From JAKLKS01 sp964370855 (GTDB lineage Bacteria; Planctomycetota; JAJSAM01; JAKLKS01): 64,000 bases of DNA. Each line of letters opens with the position of its first letter. Position 1 is the stretch's first letter. Shown here piece after piece: positions 60,612 to 64,000 of the stretch. Location: the NCBI GenBank assembly GCA_964370855.1, contig CAYJMF010000009.1, positions 1 through 64,000 on the forward strand. The letters run 5' to 3'. A program made the position numbers and the translations under genes. The notes beneath the pieces are model-generated. The model had not been told where the DNA came from and ran no database searches. It saw only the letters and a program-made list of their open reading frames with translations.

Positions 60612-61085
60612 ATGGCCGCGAAGCTCAGCCACCTCGACGCCGGCGGGAAGGCCCGCATGGTGGACGTCGGCGGGAAGCCCGTCACGGATCGCCGCGCCGT
60701 GGCCGAGGCCTTCGTCCGCATGGACGCCCCCACCCTCCGCCTCGTCCGCGCCGGCGGGGGCCGCAAGGGGGACGTGCTGGCCACCGCCCGCATCGCCGGC
60801 ATCCAGGGGGCCAAGCGCACCGCCGACCTCGTCCCCCTCTGCCACCCCGTCGTCCTCGTGGACGTGGACGTGGACCCCGTCCCCGTGAAGGGGGGGGTCC
60901 GCATCCGCTGCGCCGCGCGGGCGCTCGACCGCACCGGGGTCGAGATGGAGGCCATGACCGGGGCGGCGGTGGCGGCCCTCACGGTCTACGACATGGTCAA
61001 GGGCTCCGACCGCTCCGCCCGCATCGAGTCGGTGCGCCTGCGGGAGAAGTCCGGCGGCCGCTCCGGGAAGTGGAGGGGACGGTGA
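60612..61085 (+). CDS. moaC: Cyclic pyranopterin monophosphate synthase MoaC
   Basis: Molybdenum-cofactor synthesis, second step. 157 residues. Family blocks: MVDVGGKPVTDRRAVAEAFV, GDVLATARIAGIQGAKRTAD, LVPLCHPVVLVDVDVD, RTGVEMEAMTGAAVAALTVY and YDMVKGSDRSARIESVRL with the catalytic Asp/Lys pair. MoaA was not seen in the window. Followed by mogA with a 4-nt overlap. Confidence 0.95.
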   Translation: MAAKLSHLDAGGKARMVDVGGKPVTDRRAVAEAFVRMDAPTLRLVRAGGGRKGDVLATARIAGIQGAKRTADLVPLCHPVVLVDVDVDPVPVKGGVRIRCAARALDRTGVEMEAMTGAAVAALTVYDMVKGSDRSARIESVRLREKSGGRSGKWRGR

Positions 61086-61585
61086 AGGTCGCCCTCCTGA
61101 CCGTCTCCGACCGCGCCTCCCGGGGCGAGAGGGCCGACGCGTCGGGCCCCGCGCTCCGGGCCGCCGTCGAGGCCCGCGGCGACGAAGTCGTCGCCGCCGA
61201 GGTCGTCCCCGACGAGCGGGAGGCGGTGGCGGCGGCGCTGCGGTCGCTGGGGGGGAGGGCCGACCTCGTGCTCACCACCGGGGGCACCGGCCTCTCTCCG
61301 AGGGATCGGACCCCGGAGGCGACCCGGGACGTGGTGGAGCGGGAGATCCCCGGGTTCCCCGAGGAGATCCGCCGCCGCTCCGCGGCCAGGGACCCCCGCG
61401 GGCTCCTCAGCCGCGCCGTGGCCGGCATCCTCCCCGGCGGCGCCCTCGTGCTCAACCTCCCCGGGAGCCCCGGCGGGGCCGTGGAGTGCTACGGCTTCGT
61501 CGCCGACGCCCTCTCCCACGCGGTGCAGGTCGCCCGCGGGAGGCAGGGGGACTGCGGCGGCGGCTTCTCCGGAAAGGACGGGTAG
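61082..61585 (+). CDS. mogA: MogA/MoaB-family molybdopterin adenylyltransferase
   Basis: 167 residues from GTG 61082 (GTGA overlap; an in-frame GTG at 61070 is less likely). VALLTVSDRASRGERADASG opening, TTGGTGLSPRDRTPEATRDV molybdopterin-binding loop, and LPGSPGGAVECYGFVADALS are diagnostic. MogA activates molybdopterin with ATP before metal insertion; MoaB is a close relative with the same fold, so the exact role is not certain. Confidence 0.9.
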   Translation: MKVALLTVSDRASRGERADASGPALRAAVEARGDEVVAAEVVPDEREAVAAALRSLGGRADLVLTTGGTGLSPRDRTPEATRDVVEREIPGFPEEIRRRSAARDPRGLLSRAVAGILPGGALVLNLPGSPGGAVECYGFVADALSHAVQVARGRQGDCGGGFSGKDG

Positions 61586-61589
61586 CGCC

Positions 61590-62612
61590 ATGGCGGCCGG
61601 TCGCGGTTACGTCGTCGCCGTCGCCGGGGCCACGGGGGCCGTGGGCCGGGAGATGCTCGCCGTCCTCGAGCAGAGGAAGTTCCCCGTCCGTGAGCTGCGG
61701 GCGCTGGCCTCGGAGCGGTCCGTCGGGAAGAGGCTCCCCTTCCGGGGCGGCGAGGTCGCGGTCACGCTCCTCGACGAGAATGCCTTCGCCGGCGTGGACC
61801 TCGCCCTCTTCTCCGCCGGCGGCGCCCTCAGCAGGCGCTTCGCCCCGGCGGCGGTCAAGGCGGGGGCCGTCGTCGTGGACAACTCCAGCGCCTTCCGCAT
61901 GCAGCCCGGCGTCCCGCTGGTCGTGCCCGAGATCAACCCCGGCGCGCTCGCGGCCCACGAGGGGATCATCGCCAACCCCAACTGCTCCACCATCCTCTTC
62001 CTCATGGCCGTCGCCCCCCTCCACCGCGTCGTCCCCGTGGAGCGGGCCGTCGTCTGCTCCTACCAGGCCGTGAGCGGGAGCGGGGAGAAGGGCATGGCGG
62101 AGCTCCGCGGCCAGGTCGCCGCCATGGCCGCGGGGAGGGAGCCCGTCGCCTCCCTCTACCCCTATCCCATCGCCGGCAACGTGCTCCCCTTCGTGGAGCG
62201 CATCCTCGAGGGGGGCCACACCCCGGAGGAGCTGAAGCTCCACAACGAGACCACGAAGATCCTCGGCGACGAGCGGCCGCGGGTCACGGCCACCTGCGTC
62301 CGCGTCCCCGTGGAGCGGGCCCACGCCGAGGCCGTGCACCTCGACCTCGCGGGGAGGCTCACCGCCGACGAGGCCCGGGAGATCCTCTCCCGCGCCCCCG
62401 GCGTGCGCGTCGTGGACGACCCCGCGGCGAACCGCTTCCCCACCCCGCGGGAGGCGGCCGGGGGGGACGACGTCCTCGTGGGGAGGATCCGGGAGGACCT
62501 CGCCTTCCCCTCGGGGCTGGCGCTCTTCTGCGCCATGGACCAGCTGCGCAAGGGAGCGGCCCTCAACGCCGTCCAGATCGCGGAAGAGTTGATCCGGAGG
62601 TCGCTCCTGTAG
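61590..62612 (+). CDS. asd: Aspartate-semialdehyde dehydrogenase
   Basis: 340 residues. NADP fold VVAVAGATGAVGREMLAVLE, active-site Cys132 in ANPNCSTILFLMAVAPLH, VCSYQAVSGSGEKGMAELRG and late HNETTKILGDERPRVTATCV. It converts aspartyl phosphate to the semialdehyde, the branch point for lysine/DAP, methionine and threonine. The DapL-like enzyme at 36222 would use the same pathway. Starts 4 bp after mogA. Confidence 0.96.
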   Translation: MAAGRGYVVAVAGATGAVGREMLAVLEQRKFPVRELRALASERSVGKRLPFRGGEVAVTLLDENAFAGVDLALFSAGGALSRRFAPAAVKAGAVVVDNSSAFRMQPGVPLVVPEINPGALAAHEGIIANPNCSTILFLMAVAPLHRVVPVERAVVCSYQAVSGSGEKGMAELRGQVAAMAAGREPVASLYPYPIAGNVLPFVERILEGGHTPEELKLHNETTKILGDERPRVTATCVRVPVERAHAEAVHLDLAGRLTADEAREILSRAPGVRVVDDPAANRFPTPREAAGGDDVLVGRIREDLAFPSGLALFCAMDQLRKGAALNAVQIAEELIRRSLL

Positions 62613-62641
62613 TCTCATCGTCGGACAGGAAGGAGGCAGGC

Positions 62642-63166
62642 ATGGCGGAAGACGAGGGCAGGGAGGCGCACCCCCGCACCCACACCCCGGAGGGGAGGCT
62701 CGACCTCCGGGACGTCAAGCGGCTCGTGAACCTCATGGACCGCCACGGCCTCTCCGAGGTGGAGCTGGAGGATTCCGGGCGGCGGGTCCGGCTGCGGAAG
62801 GGGGGGGGCGCCGAGGTCCACTCCTACGTGCCGGCCCACCCCGTGCCCACCGCCGCCGCGGCCGCGGCGGCCGCGGCGGAGGCCGCCGCGGCGGCGGCCC
62901 CCGTGACCGCGCCGCTCGGCGTGGAGATCCGCTCCCCCATGGTGGGAACCTTCTACCGCGCCTCGAGCCCCGAGGCGGCCCCCTTCGTCGAGGTGGGGGA
63001 CGTCATCCACAAGGACTCCGTGGTCTGCATCGTCGAGGCCATGAAGGTCATGAACGAGATCAAGTCCGAGGTGGAGGGGGAGATCCTCGCCGTCCTCGCC
63101 CAGAACGGGGAGGCCGTGGAGTTCGACCAGCCCCTATTCCTCGTCCGGCCGGCGGGCCAGGGCTAG
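62642..63166 (+). CDS. accB: Biotin carboxyl carrier protein of acetyl-CoA carboxylase
   Basis: 174 residues from ATG 62642 after AGGAAGGAGG. N-terminal dimerisation helix (LRDVKRLVNLMDRHGLSEVE), an Ala/Pro-rich flexible linker (about 65-95), and the biotinyl domain with IRSPMVGTFYRASSPEAAPF and the attachment site VEAMKVMNEIKSE (Lys135). Fatty-acid synthesis entry step; accC follows 12 bp later. Confidence 0.97.
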   Translation: MAEDEGREAHPRTHTPEGRLDLRDVKRLVNLMDRHGLSEVELEDSGRRVRLRKGGGAEVHSYVPAHPVPTAAAAAAAAAEAAAAAAPVTAPLGVEIRSPMVGTFYRASSPEAAPFVEVGDVIHKDSVVCIVEAMKVMNEIKSEVEGEILAVLAQNGEAVEFDQPLFLVRPAGQG

Positions 63167-63178
63167 CCCCGGGGCGCC

Positions 63179-64000
63179 GTGTTCCGACGAATCCTGATCG
63201 CCAACAGGGGGGAGATCGCCCTCCGGATCCTCCGGGCATGCCGGGAGCTCGGGATCCAGACCGTGGCCGTCTACTCCAAGGCGGATTCCCAGTCCTTCCA
63301 CCTGCGCCACGCCGACGAGACCATCTGCATCGGCCCCGCCGCGAGCGCGAAGTCCTACCTCTCCATCCCCAACATCATGAGCGCGGCGGAGATCGCCGAC
63401 GTGGACGCCATCCACCCGGGCTTCGGGTTCCTCTCCGAGAACGCCCACTTCGCCGAGGTCTGCCGCGACTCCAACATCGTGTTCATCGGCCCCCCCGTGG
63501 AGGCCATCGCGAACATGGGGGACAAGGCGAAGGCCCGGGAGATCGCCCGCAAGGCCGGCGTCCCGACGGTGCCCGGCACCGAGGGCACGGTGGAGGACGA
63601 TGACGAGGCCGTGGAGATCGCCCGGGGCATCGGCTACCCGGTGCTGGTGAAGGCCAAGGCCGGGGGCGGCGGCAAGGGCATGCGCGTGGCCCACAACGAC
63701 ATGTCCCTCCTGAACGCGCTCCAGGGGGCGAGGGCCGAGGCCCTGGCCGCCTTCGGGGACGCCGGCGTCTACCTCGAGAAGTACCTCGACCGGCCGCGCC
63801 ACGTGGAGGTGCAGATCCTGGCCGACGAGAAGGGCAACGTGCTCCACCTCGGCGAGCGGGACTGCTCCATGCAGCGGCGCCACCAGAAGGTGGTGGAGGA
63901 GAGCCCCTCGCCGCTGCTCCCGAAGGACGTGCGCAAGAAGATCACCCGCGCCGCGGTCAAGCTGATGAAGACCGCGAAGTACGTGAACGCCGGCACCGTC
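63179..64000 (+). CDS. accC: Biotin carboxylase subunit of acetyl-CoA carboxylase, truncated at window end
   Basis: 274 residues visible from GTG 63179 (the start MFRRILIANRGEIALRILRA fits the family exactly). IHPGFGFLSENAHFAEVC, the ATP-grasp glycine loop KAKAGGGGKGMRVAHND, EKYLDRPRHVEVQILADEKG and LGERDCSMQRRHQKVVEE are all typical. The rest of the protein, with the bicarbonate site, lies beyond the window. Confidence 0.97.
   Translation, partial: MFRRILIANRGEIALRILRACRELGIQTVAVYSKADSQSFHLRHADETICIGPAASAKSYLSIPNIMSAAEIADVDAIHPGFGFLSENAHFAEVCRDSNIVFIGPPVEAIANMGDKAKAREIARKAGVPTVPGTEGTVEDDDEAVEIARGIGYPVLVKAKAGGGGKGMRVAHNDMSLLNALQGARAEALAAFGDAGVYLEKYLDRPRHVEVQILADEKGNVLHLGERDCSMQRRHQKVVEESPSPLLPKDVRKKITRAAVKLMKTAKYVNAGTV

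Noticed and set aside
60589..60888. GTG-started 99-codon frame 11 nt after TAGGAT, out of frame with moaC
   Set aside because: It lies within moaC, which has full homology and its own ribosome site; the translation is Ser/Arg/Pro-rich shadow sequence.

Overview
The window is a 64-kb piece of a very GC-rich bacterial chromosome, probably a metagenome-derived or draft assembly because it carries three 10-N gaps (4012-4021, 12692-12701, 42603-42612). The gene content suggests a member of the Planctomycetes-Verrucomicrobia (PVC) group or a close relative. Pointers are a Minf_1886-type protein (a family described as restricted to Verrucomicrobia and Planctomycetes), very large secreted proteins built from SBBP, fibronectin III and carboxypeptidase-regulatory-like modules, a SpoIIE/RsbW/STAS partner-switching operon, and UbiD/UbiX/UbiE-type quinone genes. 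Assignment below the PVC level is not possible from the sequence alone.

Layout. 1-3934: an SH3/coiled-coil envelope protein (5' end missing) and an NtrB/NtrC-type two-component pair. 4083-9529 (minus): a TPR-like secreted protein, tgt, a SpoIID/LytB lipoprotein, ruvB and a secreted protein. 9750-12540: ubiE-ubiD-ubiX operon. 12792-16247: coiled-coil protein, holA, mutL. 16401-20192: a 1263-residue protein with about 13 carboxypeptidase-regulatory-like repeats. 20265-21844: AbiEi/AbiEii toxin-antitoxin pair. 21963-24088 (minus): alpha/beta hydrolase, HicB-like protein, secreted protein. 24151-25583: hpt and a rhomboid protease. 25632-27983 (minus): MaeB-type malic enzyme. 28308-28384: tRNA-Val(GAC). 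28501-32617: alanine dehydrogenase, then the partner-switching operon with a CheY-like regulator. 32637-37406: MATE exporter, two tandem WYL regulators, a DapL-like aminotransferase. 37407-38119: hairpin-rich non-coding stretch. 38120-42880: two secreted proteins, one a TPR metallopeptidase interrupted by an assembly gap. 43268-47814: tmk, holB, Minf_1886 protein, AI-2E transporter, pgeF. 47824-50295 (minus): S41 peptidase with inserted Ca-binding loops. 50480-51997: comM. 52214-54136: small accessory genes including a ribbon-helix-helix/PIN toxin-antitoxin pair. 54331-59618: two large secreted proteins, the second preceded by an 18-codon overlapping leader ORF. 59763-60437 (minus): zinc-ribbon protein. 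60612-64000: moaC, mogA, asd, accB and the start of accC.

Two themes run across the region. First, many transcription units have a TANNNT hexamer whose last base lies only 6-7 nt upstream of the start codon (TAGGAT, TAGACT, TACACT, TATAGT, TACATT, TACCCT), which is what leaderless mRNAs look like. Inside operons, genes are instead coupled by 4-nt GTGA overlaps. Second, intergenic spaces carry large, nearly perfect inverted repeats of at least two sequence families (a GGGGACGT family and an ACCCGACCC family) plus unique hairpins. Two of the three assembly gaps lie inside such hairpins, and G/C homopolymer junk surrounds the second and third gaps and one more hairpin loop, so sequence there should not be trusted.
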